Below are positions 25,380 to 33,217 of a stretch of 64,000 bases of DNA, in pieces (the first letter of the stretch is position 1; each line of letters starts with the position of its first letter). The stretch lies in assembly GCA_035695765.1 (NCBI GenBank), contig DASRRI010000038.1:21910-85909 (forward strand). Reading direction: 5' to 3'. This DNA is from Dongia_A sp035695765. Lineage in GTDB: Bacteria > Pseudomonadota > Alphaproteobacteria > Dongiales > Dongiaceae. Position numbers and translations under genes: made by a program. The notes under the pieces are model-generated. The model searched no databases. It was not told where the DNA came from and worked only from the letters and a program-made list of their open reading frames with translations.

Positions 25380-25958
25380 ATGACCGAGATGCCCAAGGCC
25401 GACACCAGGGTCGAAATGATCACCAAGCTCTCGCGCGGCGATCTGTCCGATCTGTGCCAGGCCGCCGAGGATGCGATCGTCGCGGGCGGTGGGTTCGGCT
25501 GGCTGAAGCCGCCGCGCCGCGATGTCATGGAAAGCTACTGGAAAGGCGTGCTGATGGTGCCGGAGCGCACGCTCATCGTCGGGCGCCTCGACAACGTCAT
25601 CGTCGGCTCCGCACAGCTCGTGCGCCCCACCAAGAACAACGAAGCGCAGGCCCATAGCGGGCAATTGACCACCAGCTTCATGGCGCCCTGGGCGCGCGGC
25701 CACGGCCTCGCCCGCATGATCACGGAGGGCGTGGAGAACCACGCGCGCAGCCTCGGCCTGCGTGTCCTCAATCTCGACGTGCGCGAAACGCAGGAAGCCG
25801 CAATCACACTCTACCGCTCCCTCGGCTATCACGAGATCGGGCGGCATGCACATTATGCGCGGGTGAATGGCGTCCATGTCGCCGGCCTTTATTTCTGGAA
25901 AGACCTCACCGACAACGGCAATGGCAACGGGGGCAATGGCAACGGGGCCAGTTCATGA
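25380..25958 (+). CDS. GNAT-family N-acetyltransferase embedded in the his operon
   Basis: 192 residues. The GNAT core includes the acetyl-CoA pyrophosphate-binding segment MAPWARGHGLARMI, then ENHARSLGLRVLNLDVRE and YRSLGYHEIGRHAHYA near the C-terminus. The tail is an Asn/Gly repeat (GNGNGGNGNG) that looks like a flexible addition. It starts 1 bp after the hisH stop and overlaps the hisA start (25955-25958), so it is translated with the histidine enzymes. Whether its substrate is a histidine intermediate, an amino acid or an antibiotic cannot be told. Confidence 0.85.
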   Translation: MTEMPKADTRVEMITKLSRGDLSDLCQAAEDAIVAGGGFGWLKPPRRDVMESYWKGVLMVPERTLIVGRLDNVIVGSAQLVRPTKNNEAQAHSGQLTTSFMAPWARGHGLARMITEGVENHARSLGLRVLNLDVRETQEAAITLYRSLGYHEIGRHAHYARVNGVHVAGLYFWKDLTDNGNGNGGNGNGASS

Positions 25959-26707
25959 TCCTGTTTCCCGCCATCGATTTGAAGGACGGCCAGTGCGTGC
26001 GCCTGGTCAAAGGCGACATGCAGCAGGCTACCGTTTTCAATGCTGATCCGGCGGATCAGGCGCGCCGCTTTGCGGGTTCCGGCGCCGAGTGGCTACACCT
26101 GGTCGACCTCAACGGCGCCTTCGCCGGCAAGCCGGTGAATGCAGCGGCGGTCGACGCGATCCTGAAATCCGTGACGATCCCCGTGCAGCTCGGCGGCGGC
26201 ATCCGCGACCTCGCGCGCATCGAGGATTGGTTCCAACGCGGCATCGCGCGCGTGATTCTGGGAACCATCGCACTGAAGAACCCCGCGCTCGTCAAAGAAG
26301 CCTGCCGCAAATTTCCCGGCAAGATCGCCGTCGGCATCGACGCCAAGGGCGGCAAGGTCGCGGTCGAAGGCTGGGCCGAAACCAGCGACGTCACTGCTTT
26401 GGATCTTGCGCGCAAGTTCGAGGATGCCGGCGTGGCTGCGATCATTTTCACCGACATCGACCGCGATGGCCTGCTTCAAGGTGTGAACGTCACGAGCACT
26501 GCCGAGCTGGCGCGCAGCATCTCCATCCCCGTCATCGCCTCCGGCGGCGTCTCATCGCTCGCAGACATCGAGGCGCTGCTCAAAGTGGCGCCGAGCACGC
26601 GCACCCATGGCGGCGGCATCATCGGCGTGATCTCCGGCCGCGCGCTGTACGACGGCAGTCTCGACCTCGCCGCCGCGCTAAAGCGGCTGAAGGAAGCGGC
26701 GAGATGA
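25955..26707 (+). CDS. hisA: ProFAR isomerase
   Basis: 250-residue TIM-barrel isomerase acting on ProFAR in histidine synthesis. Catalytic Asp8 (FPAIDLKDG) and the second acidic loop FTDIDRDG are in place, as are the phosphate-binding LGGGIR and ASGGVSS loops. The ATG overlaps the GNAT stop by four bases. A repeat of about 105 bp follows before hisF. Confidence 0.95.
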   Translation: MILFPAIDLKDGQCVRLVKGDMQQATVFNADPADQARRFAGSGAEWLHLVDLNGAFAGKPVNAAAVDAILKSVTIPVQLGGGIRDLARIEDWFQRGIARVILGTIALKNPALVKEACRKFPGKIAVGIDAKGGKVAVEGWAETSDVTALDLARKFEDAGVAAIIFTDIDRDGLLQGVNVTSTAELARSISIPVIASGGVSSLADIEALLKVAPSTRTHGGGIIGVISGRALYDGSLDLAAALKRLKEAAR

Positions 26708-26731
26708 GCGGCCTTCTCCAAAAAAAGAATT

Positions 26732-26836
26732 TCCTCCCCCAACATGGGGGAGGGCTAGGGAGGGGGAAGCCGCGCCTCCGCCGGAATGAGTCTTCGCTCG
26801 CTGCCCCCTCCCTACCCTCCCCCTTCTGGGGAGGAG
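26732..26836. repeat. Intercistronic G/C-tract palindrome, copy 2 (hisA/hisF)
   Basis: Same family as 24562-24676. The left arm has CCTCCCCCAACATGGGGGAG and GGGAGGGGGAAGCCGCG; the loop ends GTCTTCGCTCGC; the right arm has CCCCCTCCC and a TCTGGGGAG end. It lies between co-directional his genes in the same transcript. Confidence 0.8.
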
Positions 26837-26867
26837 GTCCTCTTGTCGGGCGAGAAGGTGCGCTGCC

Positions 26868-27626
26868 ATGCTGAAAATGCGCGTCATCCCCTGCCTCGAC
26901 GTGAAGGACGGCCGCACCGTCAAGGGCGTCAACTTCGTGAACCTGGTCGATGCCGGCGATCCGGTCGAGCAGGCGAAGCTCTACGACGAAGCCGGCGCGG
27001 ATGAGCTCTGCTTCCTCGACATCACTGCGAGCCATGAGAATCGCGACACGCTCTATGACGTGGTGGCGAAGACGGCCTCGGCCTGCTTCATGCCGCTGAC
27101 CGTCGGCGGCGGGGTGCGCAGGCCTGAGGATATCCGCAAGCTCCTGCTGGCCGGCGCCGACAAGGTCTCCATCAACACGGCCGCAGTGAAGGAGCCGGAC
27201 TTCGTGCGCCAGGCCGCCGAGAAATTCGGCGCGCAATGCATCACTGTCTCGATCGACGCCAAGCAGGTGGCGTCGGAGCGCTACGAAATCTTCACCCACG
27301 GCGGCCGCACCCCGACCGGCATCGACGCCGTCGCCTTTGCACGGCAGGTGACGGAGCTCGGCGCTGGCGAGCTGCTCGTCACCTCGATGGACCGCGACGG
27401 CACCAAGCAGGGCTACAACATTCCGCTCACGCGGGCGATCGCCGATGCGGTGCGCGTGCCCGTGATCGCTTCTGGCGGCGTCGGGACACTCGACCATCTG
27501 GTCGAAGGCATCCGTGATGCCCACGCCACCGCTGTGCTCGCCGCCTCGATCTTTCACTTCGGAACCTATACGATCAGCGAGGCCAAGACGCACATGGCGA
27601 AAGCCGGAATTCCGATGCGCCCCTGA
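26868..27626 (+). CDS. hisF: Imidazole glycerol phosphate synthase, cyclase subunit
   Basis: 252-residue TIM-barrel cyclase. Asp11 (PCLDVKDG) and Asp130 (VSIDAK) are the general acid/base pair. LTVGGGVR and ASGGVG bind phosphate, and TSMDRDGTKQGYN is diagnostic. It partners with HisH to make imidazoleglycerol phosphate and AICAR. Full length; 26 bp before hisE. Confidence 0.96.
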   Translation: MLKMRVIPCLDVKDGRTVKGVNFVNLVDAGDPVEQAKLYDEAGADELCFLDITASHENRDTLYDVVAKTASACFMPLTVGGGVRRPEDIRKLLLAGADKVSINTAAVKEPDFVRQAAEKFGAQCITVSIDAKQVASERYEIFTHGGRTPTGIDAVAFARQVTELGAGELLVTSMDRDGTKQGYNIPLTRAIADAVRVPVIASGGVGTLDHLVEGIRDAHATAVLAASIFHFGTYTISEAKTHMAKAGIPMRP

Positions 27627-27652
27627 ATGGCGGATTAGTGGAGGAGAGACCG

Positions 27653-27982
27653 ATGTCCGATTGGGAAGGTGTGCTGGAGCGGCTCCACGCCACCATCGCG
27701 GCGCGCAAGACCGCCGATCCCGGCAGCTCCTATACGGCAAAGCTGCTGCATCAGGGCCGCGCCGTGATCGCGAAGAAGATGGGCGAGGAAGCGGTGGAGA
27801 CCGCCATTGCCGCCGTCGCCAGGGACAGCGACGCCGTGGTCTCGGAAAGCGCCGACCTCATTTATCACCTGTTGGTGCTGTGGGCCGATTGCGGCATCGA
27901 GCCAGAGGAAGTGTGGAACAAGCTGGCGGCGCGTGAAGGCATGTCGGGCCTCACCGAGAAAGCATCGCGGCCCCAGGTCTGA
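27653..27982 (+). CDS. hisE: Phosphoribosyl-ATP pyrophosphatase
   Basis: 109-residue monofunctional HisE, a MazG-like alpha-helical hydrolase of PR-ATP. The metal-binding pattern is intact: Glu45-Glu46-x-x-Glu49 (GEEAVE) and Glu65-x-x-Asp68 (ESADLIYH). ATG 27653 is preferred because GGAGGAG lies just upstream. It has a degenerate paralogue at 34044 in which two of these acidic residues are lost. Confidence 0.95.
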   Translation: MSDWEGVLERLHATIAARKTADPGSSYTAKLLHQGRAVIAKKMGEEAVETAIAAVARDSDAVVSESADLIYHLLVLWADCGIEPEEVWNKLAAREGMSGLTEKASRPQV

Positions 27983-27989
27983 GGAGGCA

Positions 27990-28355
27990 ATGATGAGCTA
28001 CGACACCAACAACATCTTCGCCAAGATCCTGCGCGGCGAGATCCCCTGCGCCAAGATCTACGAGGACGAGCACGTCCTTGCTTTCAATGACATCCGCCCG
28101 CAGGCCAGGGTCCATGCCCTGGTGGTCCCCAAGGGCGCCTATGTCTCGGCCCAGGATTTCGGCGAGAAGGCGAGCGCGGCGGAGATCACCGCCGTGCAGC
28201 GCGCGATCTCAAAGATCGCGAAGGATTTGGGCGTCGCCGAAACCGGCTACCGCCTGATCGCCAACAGCGGCGCTCACGGCCACCAGGAAGTGCCGCACTA
28301 CCACGTCCACATCCTCGGCGGCCAGCCGATGGGCAAGATGGTGCATTTGCCGTAA
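27990..28355 (+). CDS. HIT-family (Hint-like) nucleotide hydrolase
   Basis: 121 residues. It carries the histidine-triad motif HYHVHILGG and the N-terminal IFAKILRGEIPC with YEDEHVLAFNDI of the Hint branch, which hydrolyses nucleoside phosphoramidates. It follows hisE by 7 bp behind a strong GAGGAGG site and closes the his operon, an arrangement common in alphaproteobacteria. Two adjacent ATGs (27990, 27993) are possible starts. Confidence 0.93.
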   Translation: MMSYDTNNIFAKILRGEIPCAKIYEDEHVLAFNDIRPQARVHALVVPKGAYVSAQDFGEKASAAEITAVQRAISKIAKDLGVAETGYRLIANSGAHGHQEVPHYHVHILGGQPMGKMVHLP

Positions 28356-28362
28356 GGCCTGG

Positions 28363-28842
28363 CTACTGCAGCAGCGCGAACACAAACAGCCCCATCGCTA
28401 TGATGCATTCGGCGGTGCGCACGTGGTTCCACCTCGTCCAGTCCCGCACATAGTCCGACCAGCGGCGCGCGCTGTCCGGTCCTTCAGGATCGAGTGCGGC
28501 AAGTGCCTTGTTGAGTGGGACATTGCCGCGCATCGTCACGAGAATCGATCCTAGCAGATAGGCTGCGCCTCCAATCAGAACGTCGGCGCTCCTGCTGCCT
28601 TCCCAGCGCAGCGCTGCCATGACCATCGCGGCGATGGAGACGGCACCGGTCCCCATGAAGATCAACAGGAACAGCCGGTTGAGGACCGTGACGTTGATTG
28701 CTTGCATGGCGCGGATGCCCTCTACCGGTGCCAGTCGTGCGAGCGCCGCCATCACGAAATTGGAAAAGGCGAAGAACACGCCGCCCATCAATCCGCTGCC
28801 CAGCGCGCACAATAAGATGAGAAAAGTGAACAACGTATCCAT
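28363..28842 (-). CDS. DUF1772 integral membrane protein
   Basis: 159 residues with four hydrophobic helices. LMGGVFFAFSNFVM at the N-terminus and LRWSDYVRDWTRWNHVRT (here ARRWSDYVRDW) near the end match DUF1772, the anthrone-oxygenase-like family. Some members act on aromatic polyketides, but many bacterial copies are uncharacterised. Convergent with the HIT gene and 46 bp from the marR-type gene on the same strand, so possibly under that regulator. Confidence 0.8.
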   Translation of the reverse strand: MDTLFTFLILLCALGSGLMGGVFFAFSNFVMAALARLAPVEGIRAMQAINVTVLNRLFLLIFMGTGAVSIAAMVMAALRWEGSRSADVLIGGAAYLLGSILVTMRGNVPLNKALAALDPEGPDSARRWSDYVRDWTRWNHVRTAECIIAMGLFVFALLQ

Positions 28843-28888
28843 GTGCCCCCCCCCCGATTAGGCGTGGGAAGGTAGCACAGACTCCGCG

Positions 28889-29332
28889 TTACGACAGCGC
28901 GGTCAGATCCGCGCGCAGCGCATCCGCGCCGCGTTTGAGCCGGCGCTCGAGCGCCGCGTGCGTGCGTTTCCAGATCGGCGCCCCGTCCGCGAGCAGCGCG
29001 CGGCCCTGCGCCGTCAGCACGAGGCGCCGGCTGCGGCGGTCATGTTCATCCGCCTTCACGGTAATGAGCCCGCGCCGCTCCAGCGGCTTGAGGTTGGCGG
29101 TCAAGGTGGTGCGATCCATCGCCAGCAGGTCAGCAACGCTGCCCATGGTCGGCGGCTCCGGCCGGTTCAGGGACATCAGCAAAGAGAACTGCCCCTGCGT
29201 GATCCCCAAGGGTCGGAACGCGTCGTCGAAAATCCGCGCCACCACCCGCGCCGCGCGCTGCAGATGAAGGCAGAGGCAGGTATCGCGCACATGCAGCGTG
29301 GTTTCGAGCGGCACCATCTTGCGGTTTGACAT
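28889..29332 (-). CDS. MarR-family transcriptional regulator
   Basis: 147-residue winged-helix repressor. LGITQGQFSLLMSLNR leads into the HTH TMGSVADLLAMDRTTLTANLKPLERRGLI, followed by the wing DEHDRRSRRLVLTAQG. The N-terminal DTCLCLHLQRAARV has a Cys pair that could make it redox-responsive, as in OhrR-type regulators. Divergent from the DUF1428-VOC-DUF899 operon, with a nested palindrome at its own start codon (29331-29372). Autoregulation and control of the divergent genes are likely. Confidence 0.88.
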   Translation of the reverse strand: MSNRKMVPLETTLHVRDTCLCLHLQRAARVVARIFDDAFRPLGITQGQFSLLMSLNRPEPPTMGSVADLLAMDRTTLTANLKPLERRGLITVKADEHDRRSRRLVLTAQGRALLADGAPIWKRTHAALERRLKRGADALRADLTALS

Positions 29333-29372
29333 CGCTTGATTATGTTGATATCAACGTATCTAGTCAAGCGAT
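29331..29372. promoter_or_regulatory. Nested palindromic operator of the MarR regulator
   Basis: An inner perfect 12-bp palindrome GTTGATATCAAC (29344-29355) is bracketed by ATCGCTTGA (29331-29339) and TCAAGCGAT (29364-29372). The left arm overlaps the marR start codon, and the whole block lies about 100 bp before the divergent DUF1428 start. Size and symmetry are typical of MarR dimer sites. Confidence 0.7.
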
Positions 29373-29470
29373 ATGACCGCATCTGTTCCGCGGTCTCTTG
29401 GACGGCGGATGCACGCGGCCAGCCGAAGAGCCGCAGCGCAATCAGACAACGACGTGTGGAGGAAACGACG

Positions 29471-29830
29471 ATGGCCTATGTCGATGGATTCCTGCTGTCG
29501 GTCCCGACCAAGAAGCTGGCGGCCTACCGCCGCATCGCTGCCAAAGCCGGCAAGGTGTGGCGCAACCACGGCGCGCTCGAATATCGCGAATGCGTGGGCG
29601 ACGACCTGCAGACCAAGTGGGGAACGCCGTTCCAGAAGCGCGTGAAACCGAAGAAGGGCGAGACGATCGTGTTTTCCTGGATCGTCTACAAGTCGCGTGC
29701 CCATCGTGACAAGATCCTGCCAAGGATCATGCAAGATAAGCGGCTGGCGAACGCGATGGATCCGAAGTCCATGCCGTTCGACATGAAGCGCATGTCCTAC
29801 GGCGGATTCAAAGTTCTCGTCGACATGTAA
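29471..29830 (+). CDS. DUF1428 family protein
   Basis: 119 residues beginning MAYVDGFLLSVP, with YRRIAAKAGKVWRNHGALEYREC and FSWIVYKSRAHRD. These are the DUF1428 (dimeric alpha/beta-barrel, YbaA-like) signatures. Function unknown; frequently next to stress or detoxification genes. Good RBS (GGAGGAAA). First gene of a run with VOC and DUF899 genes, divergent from marR. Confidence 0.88.
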   Translation: MAYVDGFLLSVPTKKLAAYRRIAAKAGKVWRNHGALEYRECVGDDLQTKWGTPFQKRVKPKKGETIVFSWIVYKSRAHRDKILPRIMQDKRLANAMDPKSMPFDMKRMSYGGFKVLVDM

Positions 29831-29861
29831 CTGACACATTCAGCTGGAGGAGCTTTCGATC

Positions 29862-30260
29862 ATGAACCCGATTGTCCCCTATCTCACCGTCAGCAGCGCG
29901 TCCGAAGCCATCGCCTTCTACAAGAAGGCGTTCGATGCCAAGGAGAATTCGCGCATGGCGACCGAGGATGGCAAGCGCCTGATGCATTCCGATCTCACCA
30001 TCCATGGCGGCACCATTTTCGTGATGGATGAATTTCCGGAGCATGGCAGTGCGCGCCGCCCCAACGGCGACAGCCCGGTCGGGATCGTCATCCAGTTGCC
30101 GCAGCCCAAGGCTGTCGACGCGGTCTATGCCCAGGCGGTCAAAGCCGGCGCCAAGGGCACGCAGGAGCCGGCCGACATGTTCTGGGGTGCGCGCTACGCG
30201 GCGTTGACCGATCCTTTCGGCCACACCTGGATGCTGAATTCCGCCTTGCAGCAGAAGTGA
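29862..30260 (+). CDS. PhnB-like VOC-family protein
   Basis: 132 residues of the PhnB/glyoxalase-like VOC subgroup: NPIVPYLTVSSASEAIAFYKKAFDAKE at the start, HSDLTIHGG in the middle and WGARYAALTDPFGHTWML at the end. Typical of small VOC proteins without a proven reaction. It lies 31 bp after DUF1428 and 11 bp before DUF899, so part of one transcript. The GGAGGA site precedes the ATG. Confidence 0.87.
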   Translation: MNPIVPYLTVSSASEAIAFYKKAFDAKENSRMATEDGKRLMHSDLTIHGGTIFVMDEFPEHGSARRPNGDSPVGIVIQLPQPKAVDAVYAQAVKAGAKGTQEPADMFWGARYAALTDPFGHTWMLNSALQQK

Positions 30261-30271
30261 AGGAGATCGCC

Positions 30272-30991
30272 ATGACACAGCACAAGATCGTTTCCGAAGC
30301 GGACTGGATCGAAGCGCGCAAGAAGGTGCTGGCGGAGGAGAAAGCATTGGCCAAGGCGCGCGAGCGGATCGCCGCCCTGCGGCGCGATCTGCCGTGGGTC
30401 AAGATCGAGAAGAAGTATGAGTTCGATACGGCCAGCGGCAAGAAATCGCTCGCTGATCTGTTCGAAGGCCGCGGCCAGCTCTTCGTCCAGCATTTCATGT
30501 TCGCGCCAGAGTGGGAGGCCGGCTGCCCGGGCTGCTCGTTCGCGGCAGATCACATCGATGCCGCCTGGCAGCACCTGAAGCATCACGACGTCACCTTCGT
30601 CGCCGTGTCGCGCGCGCCGCTCGCCAAACTGCAGGGCTACAAGAAGCGCATGGGCTGGCGCTTCAACTGGGTCTCGTCGCAGGGCAGCGACTTCAATTAC
30701 GACTTCCACGTCTCCTTCACCGGGGAGCAACTGGCGAAGGGCAAGGTGTTCCACAATTTCGAGATGATCGAGAACAACAACATGGAGGACCTGCCCGGCG
30801 GCAGCGTGTTCTACAAGGATGCGGACGGCTCCATCTACCTGACCTATGCCGACTATGGCGACGGCAGCGCAGAGGTTCTCGGCACCTACATGATCCTCGA
30901 TCTCATGCCCAATGGCCGCAACGAGACCGGCCCGATGGCGTGGGTGAAACGGCATGATGAGTATGAGGGGGAGAGGCGGAAGGCTGGCTGA
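30272..30991 (+). CDS. DUF899 thioredoxin-like family protein
   Basis: 239 residues with the DUF899 pattern: FDTASGKKSLADLFEGRGQLFVQHFMF, then the thioredoxin-fold PEWEAGCPGCSFAADH with a CPGC pair, FVAVSRAPLAKLQGYKKRMGW, and a C-terminal TGPMAWVKRHDEY. A redox role is plausible from the CxxC. ATG 30272 has an AAGGAG site. Third gene of the presumed marR-controlled operon. Confidence 0.88.
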   Translation: MTQHKIVSEADWIEARKKVLAEEKALAKARERIAALRRDLPWVKIEKKYEFDTASGKKSLADLFEGRGQLFVQHFMFAPEWEAGCPGCSFAADHIDAAWQHLKHHDVTFVAVSRAPLAKLQGYKKRMGWRFNWVSSQGSDFNYDFHVSFTGEQLAKGKVFHNFEMIENNNMEDLPGGSVFYKDADGSIYLTYADYGDGSAEVLGTYMILDLMPNGRNETGPMAWVKRHDEYEGERRKAG

Positions 30992-31000
30992 AGCAGCGCC

Positions 31001-31217
31001 CTTCCCCCAAACCAAGTCCTTTCGCCCTTGCGGGGGATACGCAGCCTTAGCAAGCGTCAGCGAGCTTAGGCGGCACTGGATGGGGGGGTCGCGCACCGAC
31101 AGGTGCGCAGCGCGGCAGCGCTCACGGTCGGAGCCGCAGCGCTGCATCACCCCCTTCCCAACCTTCCCCCACCCCGCGGACGGATGTCCACATTCGCGGA
31201 CGGGGGGAAGGGGTTCT
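31001..31217. repeat. Divergent G/C-tract palindrome before the MFS gene
   Basis: About 217 bp between co-directional genes. The ends read CTTCCCCC... and ...GGGGGGAAGGGG. Inside are TCGCCCTTGCGGGGG, a GTGCGCAGCGC-type stem and TTCCCCCACCCCGCGGACGG. It resembles the 105-bp family in position and terminal tracts but has a longer, different interior. It probably shapes the 5' leader of the MFS transcript. Confidence 0.5.
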
Positions 31218-31238
31218 TATTTTGAGAGAGAGTCATTC

Positions 31239-32693
31239 ATGACCACGCATATTGAAGGAACCCGCCGCTGGCTGGCGCTGATCATATTGTGCCTGGGCGA
31301 CTTGATGATCGTGCTCGATACCACGATCGTAAATGTCGCGCTGCCGTCGATCCGCGCCGACCTCGATTTCACCGAGACGTCGCTGGTCTGGGTGGTCAAC
31401 GCCTACATGCTGACCTTCGGCGGCTTCCTGCTGCTGGGCGGGCGGCTCGGCGATCTCTACGGTCATCGCCGATTGTTCCTGGCCGGCATCGCGCTGTTCA
31501 CCTTGGCCTCGCTCGGCTGCGGCATTTCCAGCACGCAGGAAATGCTGATCGTGGCGCGCGCGATCCAGGGCCTCGGCGGCGCCATCGTTTCCGCTGTCGC
31601 GCTCTCCCTCATCATGCTGCTGTTCACGGAGGCTGGTGAGCGCGCCAAGGCGATGGGCGTGTTCGGCTTCGTGATGGCGGGCGGCGGATCGATTGGCGTG
31701 CTGCTCGGCGGCGTCCTCACCAATGCGTTCAACTGGCATTGGATCTTCCTGGTCAACCTGCCGGTCGGTATTGCCGTGTTCGCTTTGTGTCTAGCCCTGC
31801 TGCCGGCGGCGCGGGGCCAGGCTACGGGAAGCCGCCTCGATATTGCCGGTGCCGTCACGGTCACGACGTCGCTGATGCTCGCGGTCTATGCAATCGTGAA
31901 CGGCAACGAGGCCGGCTGGACCTCCACCCAGACGCTCGGCCTGCTGGCGACTGCGATCATCCTGCTGGCGCTGTTCCTGGCGATCGAAGCGCGGGTGGCA
32001 TCGCCGCTGATGCCGCTCGGCCTGTTCCGCCTGCGCAACCTCGCGACATCCAATGTCGTCGGCGTGCTGTGGGCGGCGGCGATGTTCGCGTGGTTCTTCC
32101 TCTCCGCGCTCTATATGCAACTGGTGCTGGGCTACACGCCGATGCAGGTCGGCCTCGCCTTCCTGCCGGCCAATCTCATCATGGGCGCCTTTTCGCTCGG
32201 CTGGTCGGCGAAGCTGGTGACGCGCTTCGGCATCCGCGCGCCGCTGGCGGTGGGCTTGGCGCTCGCCGCGGCGGGCTTGGCCCTCTTCGCGCGGGCGCCG
32301 GCCGACGGCGCGTTCCTGATCGATGTGCTGCCGGGCATGACCTTGCTCGGCCTCGGCGCCGGCATTGCCTTCAACCCGATGCTGCTGGCGGCGATGAGCG
32401 ACGTGGGCCCAAGCGAATCCGGCCTTGCCTCCGGGATCGTCAACACCGCGTTCATGATGGGCGGCGCGCTCGGCCTTGCGATCCTCGCCAGCCTCGCCGC
32501 CGCGCGCACCGGCGCGCTGATTGCTGCCGGCGCAGCCTCGCCGGTCGCGCTCAATGGCGGCTATCACGTCGCCTTCATGCTCGGTGCACTCTTCGCCGCT
32601 GCAGCGGCCACGCTCAGCGCTTTGCTTCTGCGGCCGGGCCAGGCCCCGGCTCAGCACGGCGCCGGCACACCAGTGCCTGCCGAGGCCGAATGA
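31239..32693 (+). CDS. MFS drug efflux transporter, DHA2 (14-TM) family
   Basis: 484 residues with about 14 hydrophobic helices, of the EmrB/QacA proton-antiporter type. The DHA2 signature LDTTIVNVALPSI is in helix 1; GGRLGDLYGHRRLF is motif A; RAIQGLGGAIVSAVA and GVLLGGVLTNAFNWHWIFLVN (motif C region) are present. The C-terminus is Pro/Ala-rich. ATG 31239 gives the standard N-terminus. Probably exports hydrophobic toxic compounds. It follows the DUF899 gene after a repeat and may be read through from it. Confidence 0.92.
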   Translation: MTTHIEGTRRWLALIILCLGDLMIVLDTTIVNVALPSIRADLDFTETSLVWVVNAYMLTFGGFLLLGGRLGDLYGHRRLFLAGIALFTLASLGCGISSTQEMLIVARAIQGLGGAIVSAVALSLIMLLFTEAGERAKAMGVFGFVMAGGGSIGVLLGGVLTNAFNWHWIFLVNLPVGIAVFALCLALLPAARGQATGSRLDIAGAVTVTTSLMLAVYAIVNGNEAGWTSTQTLGLLATAIILLALFLAIEARVASPLMPLGLFRLRNLATSNVVGVLWAAAMFAWFFLSALYMQLVLGYTPMQVGLAFLPANLIMGAFSLGWSAKLVTRFGIRAPLAVGLALAAAGLALFARAPADGAFLIDVLPGMTLLGLGAGIAFNPMLLAAMSDVGPSESGLASGIVNTAFMMGGALGLAILASLAAARTGALIAAGAASPVALNGGYHVAFMLGALFAAAAATLSALLLRPGQAPAQHGAGTPVPAEAE

Positions 32694-32694
32694 T

Positions 32695-33027
32695 CTAGTT
32701 CCGCGCCTTGTGCAGGTACGGAATCGTTCCGGCCAGATCGGTATCGTCGATCAGCTGGAAGCGGCTGACGCTGCCGTCCTGCCGAGCCTCGGCGTAAGGC
32801 GCGTAGCTGGGATCGGCGAGGAACGAGTTGACCGCGTCTGCCGACGGGAATTCGAGCAGCGCGATCAACGACGTCTCAAGAGGCTTGCCCTCCAGCGTCT
32901 TGACGTTTCCGGAGCGCGAGAGGTACTTGCCGCCGTGCTTGTGCACGATGTTGTGCACCGACTGCGCATAGGCCGGCACCCAGCTCTTATCGGTCACCTT
33001 GATATCCGCGATCATGTAAACGGTCAT
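32695..33027 (-). CDS. DUF1330 family protein
   Basis: 110 residues, dimeric alpha/beta-barrel fold: MTVYMIADIKVTD, then HGGKYLSRSG and LEGKPLETSLIALLEFPSADAV, which are DUF1330 signatures. Function unknown. ATG 33027 follows GAGGA; an ATG three codons upstream is less well placed. Divergent from the HxlR regulator, which is a common pairing for small inducible genes. Confidence 0.85.
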   Translation of the reverse strand: MTVYMIADIKVTDKSWVPAYAQSVHNIVHKHGGKYLSRSGNVKTLEGKPLETSLIALLEFPSADAVNSFLADPSYAPYAEARQDGSVSRFQLIDDTDLAGTIPYLHKARN

Positions 33028-33105
33028 TGTCCTCATCTCCGATGGTGGATTGTGGCGCGGGACAGCCCCATCGCCCGGATGCAGCCTGGCAGGCGGGTGC
33101 CGCGG

Positions 33106-33129
33106 CGCTCCAGTCCGGGAACTGGAGCG
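33106..33129. promoter_or_regulatory. Perfect palindrome in the DUF1330-HxlR divergent promoter
   Basis: CGCTCCAGT and ACTGGAGCG separated by CCGGGA: nine-bp perfect arms, about 80 bp from the DUF1330 start and 89 bp from the HxlR start. A plausible site for the HxlR-type dimer controlling both genes. Confidence 0.5.
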
Positions 33130-33217
33130 GGTGATACAGAATCTGGACTAGTTCGCGGGACCGGCTGCCGCCTATGGTCGCCCCCGTCGCGCGGGCAACC
33201 CACCGAAAGACCGATAC

